Source: JBBQSN01 sp963825505 (GTDB lineage: Bacteria > Actinomycetota > Actinomycetes > Actinomycetales > CAWJMD01). From it: 64,000 bases of DNA. The notes beneath the pieces were generated by a model. That model did not search any database, had not been told where the DNA came from, and saw nothing but the letters and a program-made list of their open reading frames with translations. Positions 16,024-23,662 of the stretch are shown here, in pieces. Location: positions 124,001-188,000 of the forward strand of contig CAWGTL010000002.1 in the NCBI GenBank assembly GCA_963825505.1. Reading direction: 5' to 3'. The first letter of the stretch is position 1; each line of letters opens with the position of its first letter. The position numbers were made by a program, and so were the translations under genes.

Positions 16024-17823
16024 TCAGGCCGAGCGGTGGCGGTACCCGGGAGCCAGCTGGCCGACGAGGGCGTCGGTCTCCGGCTCGGTGACGCCCACCC
16101 GGCGCTGCGCGAGGGTGGCGTGCATCTCGTCGGCGACGGCCGAGGCGGTGACGGGGTCGTCCCCGCCGAGCAGCCGGAGCAGGTCGCGCCACAGCACCTC
16201 GGACGTGGGCACCAGGCGCAGACCCTGGCGCAGCGCCTCCTCGGCCCGGTCGTGCCGACCCTCGGCGGCGGACAGCGCGGCCACCCGGCGGGCGACCGCG
16301 GTGCCGAGCACCCGCGCGTCGCGCGCGCCGCGGTGGAAGGCCAGCCAGCCGTAGCGGCCGGGGACGGGGACGTCGAACGCCTCGCCGCGCACCAGCGCGA
16401 GGCCGGTGCTCAGGTCGTCGCGCTCGAGGGGGCCCGCGGCACGGGCCGCGCGGGCGGCGAGCTCGGCGTGGTCGCTGCGCACGTCGGCCGACAGGTGCCA
16501 GCGGCCGTCGTCGCCGAGGTGCAGGCGCTCGGCGCCGTCCGGCGTGCGCCCGAGCCACGCCTGCGTGTCGCGGACGGTGGCCTCGACGACGTCGTCGCTG
16601 ACGCCGCGCGGCCACAGGGCGGCCCGCAGCACGGCGTCGTGCAGGCCGTCGGTGTGCAGCGCGGCCGCGACCACGACCTCGGTGAGCAGCGGGACGCGCT
16701 CGGGGTCGACCGGGCCGGGCGCCTGGACGGTGACCGGGCCGAGCAGCCCGACCTGCACCGCGACCGGCTGGTCGAGGTCGAGCAGGGCGGTGGCCGGGGC
16801 GACCGCGGCGGCCGAGCCGGGGTCGTCCTCGCCCAGCACCTCCTGCACGGCGCCGCGCGGGGACAGCGCGGCGACCACCGTGGCGGCCTCCGCGCGGCGC
16901 GCGTCGGCCTCGCCCACCAGCGACGCCAGCTCGGCGTAGGCCGCGGGAGCCAGCCGGCGGGCCTGCCCGTGCACGCCGAGCACGCCGAGGTCGATCCGGT
17001 CGGTGCCGTCGAGGACGAACCGCCAGCGGGCGGTGGGCAGGTCGCCCACGGTGACCACGGCGAGCGGGGTGCGGCCGTGCCCCACCAGCTGCTGCAGCCG
17101 TCCGGCCTGGTCGGTGGTGGGCGTGGCGGCGAGCACCAGCACCCGCGGCCGGATGGGGCCGCCGACGCCGCGGGCGATCCGCCCGGACAGCACGCCGTCG
17201 ACGCCGAGGGCGCCCAGCATCGCGCTGTGCGCGACCGAGGTGCGCTCGAGCTCGGGCAGCAGGTCGTCGAGCGCCGGCACCTGGGAGAGGTGCTCGGGGG
17301 CCACGCCGGTGAGGTCGTCGGAGAACCCGACGAGGGTGACCTCGACGCCGTCGGACCAGGCGTTGGTGGCCAGCTCGACCGCCATCGAGGCGGCGGCCTC
17401 GCGCGCGGCGACCAGGTCGCCGCCGAGGGCGACCAGACCCGGAGCGGCCTCGAGGTCGACGAGGATCTCGTAGCCGGCGGTGCTGGCGGCGTTGACCAGC
17501 GCCGGGTACGGCGCGGGGGCGGTGGCGACGTCGTCGGGCACGTCGGCGCCGGCGACCTGCCAGGACCGGCCGCTCTCGGTGACCGTCCACGGCGCCGGCG
17601 GCTCGTGCCCGGAGGGCGCCGTGAGGTGCAGCACGACCTGCTCGCGGGAGGCGAAGACGAGTGCGACCTCGGGCAGCGGCAGGCCGTCGGCGGCACGGCT
17701 GGCTGCCAGCGAGCGCAGGGCGCGGTCGACCAGGCCGGCGAGATCGCCGTCGGCGGCGAGCCGGACCCGCTGCTCGCCCTCACCGGGCGCGCCGTACGGG
17801 CCGCGGCGGCCGGTGAGCGCCAC
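16024..17823 (-). CDS. BTAD-domain cytoplasmic half of a split LysM-BTAD membrane protein
   Basis: Annotated from GTG 17823 this is 599 residues, but the frame is open up to 18033. Its upstream part encodes a Pro/Ala linker and a transmembrane segment (L-L-G-G-G-L-L-L-A-G-V-L-V-A-L) that would belong to the N-terminal LysM protein. After the membrane segment comes a large cytoplasmic region. The C-terminal third (residues 400-590) has the helical-repeat bacterial transcriptional activator domain (L-R-Q-G-L-R-L-V-P-T-S-E-V-L-W-R-D-L-L). It is followed by the FtsK/EssC gene after a one-base gap. In related actinobacteria I recall one polypeptide of about 900-1000 residues with membrane segments, LysM and BTAD. 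I infer that this and the next feature are one gene interrupted by a +1 shift. Confidence 0.7.
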   Translation of the reverse strand: MALTGRRGPYGAPGEGEQRVRLAADGDLAGLVDRALRSLAASRAADGLPLPEVALVFASREQVVLHLTAPSGHEPPAPWTVTESGRSWQVAGADVPDDVATAPAPYPALVNAASTAGYEILVDLEAAPGLVALGGDLVAAREAAASMAVELATNAWSDGVEVTLVGFSDDLTGVAPEHLSQVPALDDLLPELERTSVAHSAMLGALGVDGVLSGRIARGVGGPIRPRVLVLAATPTTDQAGRLQQLVGHGRTPLAVVTVGDLPTARWRFVLDGTDRIDLGVLGVHGQARRLAPAAYAELASLVGEADARRAEAATVVAALSPRGAVQEVLGEDDPGSAAAVAPATALLDLDQPVAVQVGLLGPVTVQAPGPVDPERVPLLTEVVVAAALHTDGLHDAVLRAALWPRGVSDDVVEATVRDTQAWLGRTPDGAERLHLGDDGRWHLSADVRSDHAELAARAARAAGPLERDDLSTGLALVRGEAFDVPVPGRYGWLAFHRGARDARVLGTAVARRVAALSAAEGRHDRAEEALRQGLRLVPTSEVLWRDLLRLLGGDDPVTASAVADEMHATLAQRRVGVTEPETDALVGQLAPGYRHRSA

Positions 17824-18835
17824 CAGGACGCCGGCCAGCAGCAGGCCGCCGCCGAGCAGCGAGCGCTCGAGGTCGCGACCCTGCTCGGTGCCGGTGGTCG
17901 AGGAGGTGGCCGCCGCCGAGGCGGTGCCGGTGGCCTGCTCGGCGACCGCCGGGGAGCCGGGGGCCGGGGCGACCGGGGACGCGGGCGCGGACGGGACGGC
18001 GGGTGCGACCGGGACGGCCGGGCTCGACCACCGTCAGGCCGGGACCGCTGGCGTCGGCCGGCATCCGCATCACCCAGCCCGGGTAGATCAGGTCGGCGTC
18101 GACGAGCGTGCGGCCGTCGGGCTGCACCCGCTCGTGGTTGAGCTGGTAGAGCTCCTTGTAGCGCAGCGGGTCGCCGAGGGTGCGCTCGGCGATGTCCCAG
18201 AGGGTGTCGTGGTGGCGGCCGTTCGGCGGCTGCACCGTGTAGTAGATCTCGGCCTGCACGGCGCCGGCGTCGTCGCTGGCCTGCTCGGTGGCCGCGGCCT
18301 CGGCAGCGGCCTGCTGCTGGGCGATCTGCATCGCCTGCGCCTGGTACCGCGATCCCCAGGCGTCCTCCGCCGCGGCGCTGATGCCCGGCGTGCTCGTGGG
18401 GGCCGTGGAGAGGGCCCCGCTGGGGGCGAGCGAGGCGGTGCCGGCCAGCAGCAGGGCGGCTGCGACCAGCTTGCGGGCCAGGTGCTGGCTGCCGCCGCCG
18501 AAGGGGACGGCGCCCGGCAGGCCGTCGCCGCTGCGCGCCGCGCGCAGCTCGACCAGCAGGCACGCCACGAAGTGCGCCCAGACCGCCCACACCACCACCG
18601 CGACGACCTTGAGCACCACCTCGACGGAGATGTCGGCGGTGAGCCACTCGCGCGAGGGCAGCGAGGTGGGGAGCGGGTTGCCCACCACGAGCACGAGCAG
18701 GACCGGGACGCCGATCACCACCGCGAGCGTGCCGAGCACGGCGAACGCGCCGCGGACGCGCTCGCCGCGGCGGGTGGCGGCGTCGGGGCCGCTCACCGGG
18801 AGCCTGCTGGTGGGCTGGAAGCCGGTGGTCATCAT
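17780..18835 (-). CDS. Membrane LysM-domain N-terminal half of split LysM-BTAD protein
   Basis: The frame starts at ATG 18835 (or the adjacent ATG 18832, better spaced from GAGGGGG) and formally encodes 351 residues. Three membrane segments lie near residues 30-50, 74-94 and 118-136. An Ala/Gln-rich helix and one LysM module follow near residues 185-240 (Y-Y-T-V-Q-P ... D-T-L-W-D-I-A-E-R ... I-Y-P-G-W-V-M-R-M-P), predicted to face the cell wall and bind peptidoglycan. From about residue 255 the frame becomes Arg-rich and is probably not real. The expected fourth membrane segment and BTAD domain lie in the other frame. The topology (N-in, LysM out, BTAD in) only makes sense if the two halves are joined. 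Confidence 0.7.
   Translation of the reverse strand: MMTTGFQPTSRLPVSGPDAATRRGERVRGAFAVLGTLAVVIGVPVLLVLVVGNPLPTSLPSREWLTADISVEVVLKVVAVVVWAVWAHFVACLLVELRAARSGDGLPGAVPFGGGSQHLARKLVAAALLLAGTASLAPSGALSTAPTSTPGISAAAEDAWGSRYQAQAMQIAQQQAAAEAAATEQASDDAGAVQAEIYYTVQPPNGRHHDTLWDIAERTLGDPLRYKELYQLNHERVQPDGRTLVDADLIYPGWVMRMPADASGPGLTVVEPGRPGRTRRPVRARVPGRPGPRLPGGRRAGHRHRLGGGHLLDHRHRAGSRPRALAARRRPAAGRRPGGAHRPPRPVRRAR
18010..18033 (-). other. Apparent +1 frameshift site joining LysM and BTAD frames
   Basis: The LysM frame reads sensibly through L-T-V-V-E-P and then turns into an Arg/Gly-rich string. The BTAD frame opens right after a TGA at 18034-18036 and reads P-A-V-P-V-A-P-A-V-P, a typical Pro/Ala linker. 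Moving one base forward near the C-rich stretch around 18018-18024 joins the two. The cause may be a sequencing or assembly error, a true mutation, or programmed frameshifting at a slow CCC codon. Confidence 0.6.
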
Positions 18836-18893
18836 CGTCCCCCTCGGTCGGACCGCTCCATCATGACGGACGCGGCCGGATGTGTCTGACGCA

Positions 18894-18931
18894 GCAGGAC
18901 CCGCGCCCCGTGGTGGGAACGCGGGTCCTGC
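18894..18931 (-). terminator. Hairpin between WXG100 gene and LysM gene
   Basis: A perfect 12-base inverted repeat (GCAGGACCCGCG at 18894-18905 and CGCGGGTCCTGC at 18920-18931) with a 14-base loop lies 38 bases after the WXG100 stop. There is no T-run, as is common in high-GC actinobacteria. It could stop or attenuate transcription so that the WXG100 transcript greatly exceeds that of the LysM and ATPase genes. Confidence 0.6.
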
Positions 18932-18968
18932 CGGTGGTCGTGCTCGTCTCGAGCCGTCGGGCCCGCGC

Positions 18969-19268
18969 TCAGCCGATCGGTGCGACCGGCGCCAGCTGCG
19001 GCGCCTCGCGCACACCGTTGACCTGCGCGTTGTTGTTGTGGTTGTTCGCGACGTCGGACGCGGCCATCGCCAGGGTGGTCTCGAACTGGACCAGGGCCGG
19101 CTTGAAGGCGGCCCACGCCTCGCGGAACGTGGTGGCGTTCGGGCTCTCCCAGACGGCGCCGTTGAGGTCGCGGTCGGTGGACTTCTGGATCTCGTTGGCC
19201 AGCATCACGTTGTTCTTCAGCGTGTTGTACAGGGCCTCGAGCGTCTGGAGCTCGGCAGTCAGTGCCAT
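18969..19268 (-). CDS. WXG100 family protein (W-E-S variant)
   Basis: This 99-residue protein is the size of ESAT-6-type WXG100 proteins. It starts at ATG 19268; a longer in-frame start exists but reaches into the promoter region. It has two helices around N-G-A-V-W-E-S-P-N-A-T-T-F, the WXG turn, with Ser in place of Gly as in the other small protein of this locus. The C-terminus is Asn-rich and then Pro-rich (A-P-Q-L-A-P-V-A-P-I-G) with no YxxxD/E. Family members are exported as dimers by the EccC/EssC motor encoded downstream. Its own promoter elements lie at 19332-19388. Confidence 0.8.
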   Translation of the reverse strand: MALTAELQTLEALYNTLKNNVMLANEIQKSTDRDLNGAVWESPNATTFREAWAAFKPALVQFETTLAMAASDVANNHNNNAQVNGVREAPQLAPVAPIG

Positions 19269-19331
19269 CGGGTGGTCCCCCTCACTCGGTGCGCCCCACC
19301 GGGCGTGGAGCACGAAAAGGCTGACGGCCCG

Positions 19332-19388
19332 ACCCTAGACGACCTCCGCGCACCCCCGCGGTGCTCGTCCCCAGCCCTGTGGACAACC
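19332..19388 (-). promoter_or_regulatory. Shared promoter architecture, copy 2 (upstream of WXG100 gene)
   Basis: On the minus strand GGTTGTCCACAGG (19388-19376) is followed after 38 bases by TAGGGT (19337-19332), 64 bases before ATG 19268. Element order and internal spacing are identical to those at 11141-11197, although the intervening bases differ. This argues for shared regulation of the two WXG-type genes. Confidence 0.5.
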
Positions 19389-19415
19389 GGATCCGGGGAC
19401 GACCGTCCCCTGGGG

Positions 19416-20420
19416 TCAGGGCACGACGATGGTCTGCACCTCGGTGACCTCCTGGTCGACCTGCTGCTGCCGGGTGAAGGTGCCGAGCTCGGTCCACCCG
19501 CCACCGGCCTGGTACTCCACCACCCAACGCGCCTCGACCTGCACCGGGTACAGCCCGTCGGCACGGTGGGCCGAGGACCGCGTCCAGCGCCACCAGCAGG
19601 CGCCCGGGTGCGTCTCGCGGGTGTCGCCACGCACCACCCGGTCGCCGCCGCCGGGGCAGGTGACGGAGGGAGCGGGCCTGGTTCCCATCGGCCAGACCAC
19701 CAGCTCGGTCATCCGCGCCCGCATCGACACCGTGCCGACGCCCGGCCCGGAGACCGTGATGGTGTCGCCGGCGCGCTGCGACGGCGGCACGTAGAACGCG
19801 ACGTCCTGACCCACGCGGGGCGTCTCCGAGGGGGAGGTGGCCGCGAACGGCTCGGGGATGTTGCGCTCGCCGTACTGACCGTCGATCAGCCGGCGCTGGT
19901 TCGGGAGCAGCCTGCGGACCGGCTCGGTGGCCAGGACGTAGTCGGGGGTCTGGGAGAACCGCAGCCGCCCGTCCGGCTGCTTGGTGGCGGGGTCGATGCC
20001 GCTCTCCAGGCAGGTCAGCAGGTACCACCGGCCGGGCTTGGGCCTGCCCTCCCGGTCCAGCTCGTCCTCGCTGTGCCGAGGCGGCCGGAAGTCCTCCGGG
20101 ACGGGCTCGTGCCAGCAGTCCGGCACCGGCTCGGCGCCGAGGATCTCGGCGAAGGTGGCGCCTCCGGTGGCCCCGGGGCAGGTCAGGCCGTAGGAGCCGT
20201 TGCCCGCGTACAGGCTGCAGGAGCGCACCTGCCGCCGGACCGGCGCGTTCGGTGCGGGCTGGGTCGGCTGCCAGTCGACGTCGGTGGCGGGCGGTGGCGG
20301 GTCCGGCGGCGGGTCGAAGCCACCGCCGCCGGGGACGGCCGCGGCGGGCAGGGCGAGACCCAGCAGCACCGCACCCAGCACGGCGGCGGCGGCGGAGCGG
20401 CGGCGGAGCGGACCGGGCAT
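19416..20420 (-). CDS. Secreted protein of unknown function between T7-like and Tad loci
   Basis: The 334-residue protein starts at ATG 20420, whose codon overlaps the upstream stop as TGATG. It has a classical signal peptide (M-P-G-P-L-R-R-R-S, hydrophobic core, A-L-P-A-A-A). A Pro-rich linker follows, then a domain with cysteines in S-C-S-L-Y-A-G, L-T-C-P-G-A, P-D-C-W-H-E, L-T-C-L-E-S, V-T-C-P-G-G and G-A-C-W-W-R. The C-terminal part (T-I-T-V-S-G-P-G-V-G) looks like a beta-sandwich. I do not recognise the family. The gene ends 148 bases before the WXG100 start and forms a two-gene unit with the lipoprotein upstream. Confidence 0.75.
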   Translation of the reverse strand: MPGPLRRRSAAAAVLGAVLLGLALPAAAVPGGGGFDPPPDPPPPATDVDWQPTQPAPNAPVRRQVRSCSLYAGNGSYGLTCPGATGGATFAEILGAEPVPDCWHEPVPEDFRPPRHSEDELDREGRPKPGRWYLLTCLESGIDPATKQPDGRLRFSQTPDYVLATEPVRRLLPNQRRLIDGQYGERNIPEPFAATSPSETPRVGQDVAFYVPPSQRAGDTITVSGPGVGTVSMRARMTELVVWPMGTRPAPSVTCPGGGDRVVRGDTRETHPGACWWRWTRSSAHRADGLYPVQVEARWVVEYQAGGGWTELGTFTRQQQVDQEVTEVQTIVVP

Positions 20421-21013
20421 CAGAACGGCACCTCCTGGACGGTGACCCCCGTGCAGTCCGGCAGCGTCGGGGCGTCGTCGTACACCCCGCGCACGAGCCA
20501 GCTCCCCGAGACGTTGTCGACGACCGCGACGAAGCCGTCGTAGACCAGCGGCGTGGTCGGCTCGCCGGTCGCCGGGTCGACCGCGTAGCCGCCGTTGTAC
20601 ATGCACAGCGCGACGTCCTTGCGTTCCGCGGTGTCGGTCTGCAGCTCCACCGGCGTGAAGGGGACCGGACCCGGGTACCGCAGGCCCTTCTCGTCCGCCA
20701 TCAGCGCGGGCATCTGCTCCACGAGCGCCGGGGCCGCGAACCGCGTGACCTCGGGGATCTGCGGGTCGCCCCCGTTGTTCACGGCCATCGCGTAGCCGGC
20801 GAGGTAGCCCCGCAGCGCCACGACGGCGGGGTCCTCCTCCAGCGGCGACAGCGGCAGCGAGACCGACGGGGACGGCTCCGCGGTGGCGGTCGACGAGGTG
20901 GAGGTGCTGCTGGACGGGGTGACGGGCGTGACCGGTTCGGGCTCGGAGGTGCACCCGGCCAGCAGCAGGCCGGCGACGGGCAGCGCAGCCCCCCAGAGCA
21001 CCCCTGCTCGCAC
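20420..21013 (-). CDS. Putative lipoprotein
   Basis: The start is taken as GTG 21013 because a strong ribosome site (GGGGAGGGGATCC) lies 6-7 bases upstream. The product is 197 residues, beginning V-R-A-G-V-L-W-G with lipobox L-A-G-C. A Ser/Thr/Pro-rich linker follows, then an alpha/beta domain of about 150 residues with cysteines in L-C-M-Y-N-G and D-C-T-G-V. The domain (L-R-G-Y-L-A-G-Y-A-M-A-V-N-N ... F-A-A-P-A-L-V) resembles the DUF6318-type NTF2-like lipoproteins of actinobacteria, from memory. It overlaps the next gene by one base. Confidence 0.75.
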   Translation of the reverse strand: MRAGVLWGAALPVAGLLLAGCTSEPEPVTPVTPSSSTSTSSTATAEPSPSVSLPLSPLEEDPAVVALRGYLAGYAMAVNNGGDPQIPEVTRFAAPALVEQMPALMADEKGLRYPGPVPFTPVELQTDTAERKDVALCMYNGGYAVDPATGEPTTPLVYDGFVAVVDNVSGSWLVRGVYDDAPTLPDCTGVTVQEVPF

Positions 21014-21110
21014 GGTGGATCCCCTCCCCTGGCACCCGGCAGCGCCCACCAGCGTAGCCGAGCACGGCGTGCGGTGCCCCTCTCGTCCCCATTCGGTGCA
21101 CGGCCGGGGA

Positions 21111-21584
21111 TCAGTCGCCCCCGTCGTCGACGCCCTCGTACGGCCGCGCCCTGCCGTCGCCCCCCGCGGGCAGGGACCTCACCCCGACCAGCCCGAGCAG
21201 CGTCGCCGGGAGGTCGAGCTCGACCCGGGTCCGCACCACCAGGCGGCGGTCGTCGGTGGCCGAGACCGTCTCGATCCCCTCGAACGTGCAGCGGGTGACG
21301 ACCCCCGTGGCCTCCACCGAGTCGCAGTAGTCCTGCACCCGGCGCCGCGCCTCGTCAGCGTCCAGGCGCAGCTGGGGGTCCTCCAGCACGATCGCGGACG
21401 CCCCGGCCCGCGCGGCCTCCTCGGCGTACGCCACCGCCCGGCCGCGGGCGTTGAGCTGGCGGGAGGAGTCGATCACCAGGCCGCCGAGCAGCAGCAGCAC
21501 GAAGACCAGGATCGGGACGGCCGGCGCGATCGTGCCGTCGTCCTGGTGCACCGCCGCGCGCAGCCGGACCCGCAGCCTGCTCAC
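21111..21584 (-). CDS. TadE/TadG-like pilus assembly protein
   Basis: The 157-residue protein has a basic N-terminus, the segment D-D-G-T-I-A-P-A-V-P-I-L-V-F-V-L-L-L-L-G-G as membrane anchor, and an extracytoplasmic domain with two cysteines (D-Y-C-D-S, T-R-C-T-F). The segment N-A-R-G-R-A-V-A-Y-A-E-E-A-A-R-A-G-A is typical of TadE/TadG-like proteins, which are minor pilins or assembly factors of Tad pili. It overlaps the upstream TadE gene by four bases and is the last gene of the Tad operon. Confidence 0.75.
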   Translation of the reverse strand: MSRLRVRLRAAVHQDDGTIAPAVPILVFVLLLLGGLVIDSSRQLNARGRAVAYAEEAARAGASAIVLEDPQLRLDADEARRRVQDYCDSVEATGVVTRCTFEGIETVSATDDRRLVVRTRVELDLPATLLGLVGVRSLPAGGDGRARPYEGVDDGGD

Positions 21585-22009
21585 CGCACGCCCCGGTTCG
21601 GGTCGAGCGGGCTGGCGAACGAGGTCTCGACCGTGACGCTGCCGGGCATGCCGGCGGCCAGGTCGTCCAGCGGGTAGCTGCAGCGGGCGGTGATCGTGAC
21701 CGGCTGACCCGGCTCGAACACCGGCACCGGGTCGACCTCGAGGGAGTCCAGGCAGGGCAGTGACGCCTCCTCGACGGCGCGGACGAGGGTGTCGCGGGCC
21801 GCCTGCCGAGCGCTGTCGGCGTCGCGGGCCTGGGTGGCGGCGCGGGCGGCGTCGCGCACCCCGGAGTCGAACGTGCCGTTCACCAGCGCGAGCCGGCCGT
21901 AGGCGGCGACCAGCGCGATGACCAGCAGGACCATCGGGAACAGGATGACCAGCTCGATCGAGATCGCGCCCCGGTCGCGGCGGCGGCCCGGTCGGCCCGG
22001 CCGTCTCAC
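21581..22009 (-). CDS. TadE-like pseudopilin
   Basis: The 142-residue protein carries the pseudopilin motif R-G-A-I-S-I-E-L-V-I-L-F-P-M-V, with Gly as the cleavage site, Glu at +5 of the mature protein and a long hydrophobic helix. An extracytoplasmic domain follows with two cysteines (L-P-C-L-D, A-R-C-S-Y). Tad systems use such proteins as minor pilins. It overlaps the genes on both sides by four bases, which points to translational coupling. Confidence 0.8.
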   Translation of the reverse strand: MRRPGRPGRRRDRGAISIELVILFPMVLLVIALVAAYGRLALVNGTFDSGVRDAARAATQARDADSARQAARDTLVRAVEEASLPCLDSLEVDPVPVFEPGQPVTITARCSYPLDDLAAGMPGSVTVETSFASPLDPNRGVR

Positions 22010-22446
22010 CGGTCGCCCTCGAACCGCTCGATCTGGCCGGCGGCGACCTCGCTGACCTCCAGGTCGAGCCCGGGGACCAGGGTGATCACCGACCCGGTGA
22101 CCCGCACCTCCACGGTGCCCGAGGCGGCGTCGTACCGGGCCTCGGCCACGGGGTCGAGCAGCGACTCGCGCCCGACGGCCACCGCGAAGTCCTCGGCCTT
22201 GGTCTCCGCGCGCGGCGACAGGTCCTGCGCCTGGGCGTCGTCCTGGGCCAGCCGGACGAGCGCGACCCCCTCGCGGGCGGCCTGGACGGCGACGGTGCGG
22301 CCGTAGTAGTAGAGGCCGGACTGGATGCCGAAGAAGATCAGCAGGATCAGGCCCGGAGCGACGATCGACATCTCCAGCGCCGAGGCGCCGGAGTCGTCGC
22401 GCGCTACGGAGCGCAGCCGGGAGAACCGACGGGCTGGTTCGCGCAC
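22006..22446 (-). CDS. TadE-like pseudopilin with Flp-like N-terminus
   Basis: With GTG 22446 as start the product is 146 residues. That start is needed to keep the processing motif S-G-A-S-A-L-E-M-S-I-V-A-P, so the gene overlaps the flp gene by 43 bases. The helix (L-I-L-L-I-F-F-G-I-Q-S-G-L-Y-Y-Y-G-R) and the following A-A-R-E-G-V motif are standard for TadE. The motif is nearly the same as in the Flp pilin encoded just upstream (G-A-S-A-L-E), which suggests that both are cut by the same prepilin peptidase. Confidence 0.75.
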   Translation of the reverse strand: MREPARRFSRLRSVARDDSGASALEMSIVAPGLILLIFFGIQSGLYYYGRTVAVQAAREGVALVRLAQDDAQAQDLSPRAETKAEDFAVAVGRESLLDPVAEARYDAASGTVEVRVTGSVITLVPGLDLEVSEVAAGQIERFEGDR

Positions 22447-22616
22447 TGCTCGAGCTGGGCGGTCTTGTCGTCGACGACGTTGTAGATGACGCCGCCGATC
22501 ACGGACGCGGCCACGACGACCACCGCCGCGATGATGGCCCACTCCAGCGCCGAGGCGCCGAGGTCGCCGCGCAGCGCCGCCGCGCGCTCCCGCAGGGCTC
22601 TGATGATGCGTGCCAC
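22404..22616 (-). CDS. flp: Flp-family type IVb pilin
   Basis: The 70-residue prepilin starts at GTG 22616 behind a G-run ribosome site about 10 bases away. A 20-residue basic leader ends at Gly before A-S-A-L-E-W; Glu at +5 is conserved and Trp stands where Flp proteins usually have Tyr. A hydrophobic helix follows (I-I-A-A-V-V-V-V-A-A-S-V-I-G-G-V-I-Y), then a short tail with two cysteines. It is the major pilin of the Tad fibre. A 110-base gap separates it from tadC and may hold a promoter, which would suit a pilin needing high expression. Confidence 0.85.
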   Translation of the reverse strand: MARIIRALRERAAALRGDLGASALEWAIIAAVVVVAASVIGGVIYNVVDDKTAQLEQCANQPVGSPGCAP

Positions 22617-22726
22617 CGTGTCTGGTCCCCCCCACTCGTGCGACGTGCTGATCGGCACCGACGGTAACACCTCGGGCGCAACCGGACGCCGGTCGCGAAC
22701 CGGGCTCATCTGCACGGCGGCGCCGC

Positions 22727-23662
22727 TCACTGGTTCGACAGCAGCTGGGAGACCGCCGGGTAGGCGAGGAAGACCAGGAACGCCGCGCAGATCAGCATCT
22801 GCGCCACCAGCATCGACTGCGAGCGCTCGCCGGCCTCGCCCTCGGACTCGGCCATCTCCTTGCGGCGCAGGGTGGCGGCACGGGCCGACAGCGAGACACG
22901 GATCTTGGCGCCGTCGTCGGCCGCCAGGCCGAGCGCGCCGGACATGTCGCGCAGCTCCTCGATGCCGATCTCGTCGCCGAGCTCGCCGAGCGCTGCCCAC
23001 GGGGTGGTGCCGAACAGCCGGGCGTTGGCCAGCGCCTGCCGGATCCGCACCAGGGACCAGTGGTCGCTGATGGTGGAGGCGGCCAGCAGCGCCTCGGGCA
23101 GCCCGCGGCCGCCGGCGAGGTTCATGGCGACGAGGTCGAGGAAGGCGCCCACGACGCGGCGGAAGTCGCGCCGGCGCTGCTCGGCCTCGCCCCGCAGCGC
23201 GAGGTCGGGCAGGAAGAACCCGAACAGCCCGAGGACGACCGCCAGCGCCAACGGCGCGGCCACCGGCAGCGGGACGCCGGACACCCGCAGCACGCCCCAC
23301 ACCACCGGGCTCAGCAGGAACAGCCCGACGCCGAGCAGCACCTTGCTGGCGAGGAACTGGCCGACGGTCCGGTTCATCACGGCGAGGTCGGAGCGGGTGC
23401 GCCCGATGCCCCACTGCCGCTCGGCCGCGCGCACCTCGATCCAGTCGGCCAGCCGGTTCTGCAGCCGCTCGACCTGCCCGGCCCCGGCGCTGACGGCGCC
23501 CTGCTGGCTCTGGGTGAGCGTGTGGGTGCGCATCGACCGCTGACCCGCGTCGATCCGCGCCACCATGGCGCCGACGCCCGGCCGCGGGCGCACGAACACC
23601 CGGACCAGCGTGTAGAGCCCGAGCCCGGCGACGGCGCCCGCCAGGAGCGACTCCAGGATCAT
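22727..23662 (-). CDS. tadC: Tad pilus inner-membrane protein, type II secretion F family
   Basis: The 311-residue protein has an N-terminal membrane helix, a central pair of helices (residues 105-165) and a T2SSF domain with L-D-L-V-A-M-N-L-A-G-G-R-G-L-P-E-A-L near residues 190-210. A C-terminal hydrophobic pair ends L-L-S-N-Q. TadB and TadC form the platform that couples the TadA ATPase to pilin extraction. ATG 23662 overlaps the upstream tadB stop as ATGA. The motif A-A-T-L-R-R-K-E-M-A-E-S-E-G-E-A is typical of TadC. Confidence 0.85.
   Translation of the reverse strand: MILESLLAGAVAGLGLYTLVRVFVRPRPGVGAMVARIDAGQRSMRTHTLTQSQQGAVSAGAGQVERLQNRLADWIEVRAAERQWGIGRTRSDLAVMNRTVGQFLASKVLLGVGLFLLSPVVWGVLRVSGVPLPVAAPLALAVVLGLFGFFLPDLALRGEAEQRRRDFRRVVGAFLDLVAMNLAGGRGLPEALLAASTISDHWSLVRIRQALANARLFGTTPWAALGELGDEIGIEELRDMSGALGLAADDGAKIRVSLSARAATLRRKEMAESEGEAGERSQSMLVAQMLICAAFLVFLAYPAVSQLLSNQ

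Noticed and set aside
11556..16091. A 1511-codon plus-strand frame opposite the ATPase gene, and similar long plus-strand frames elsewhere (for example near 7441-11508 and 27717-30947)
   Set aside because: Composition artefacts of high-GC coding sequence: His, Arg, Gly and Gln-rich, no recognisable domains, and opposite to genes with clear motifs.
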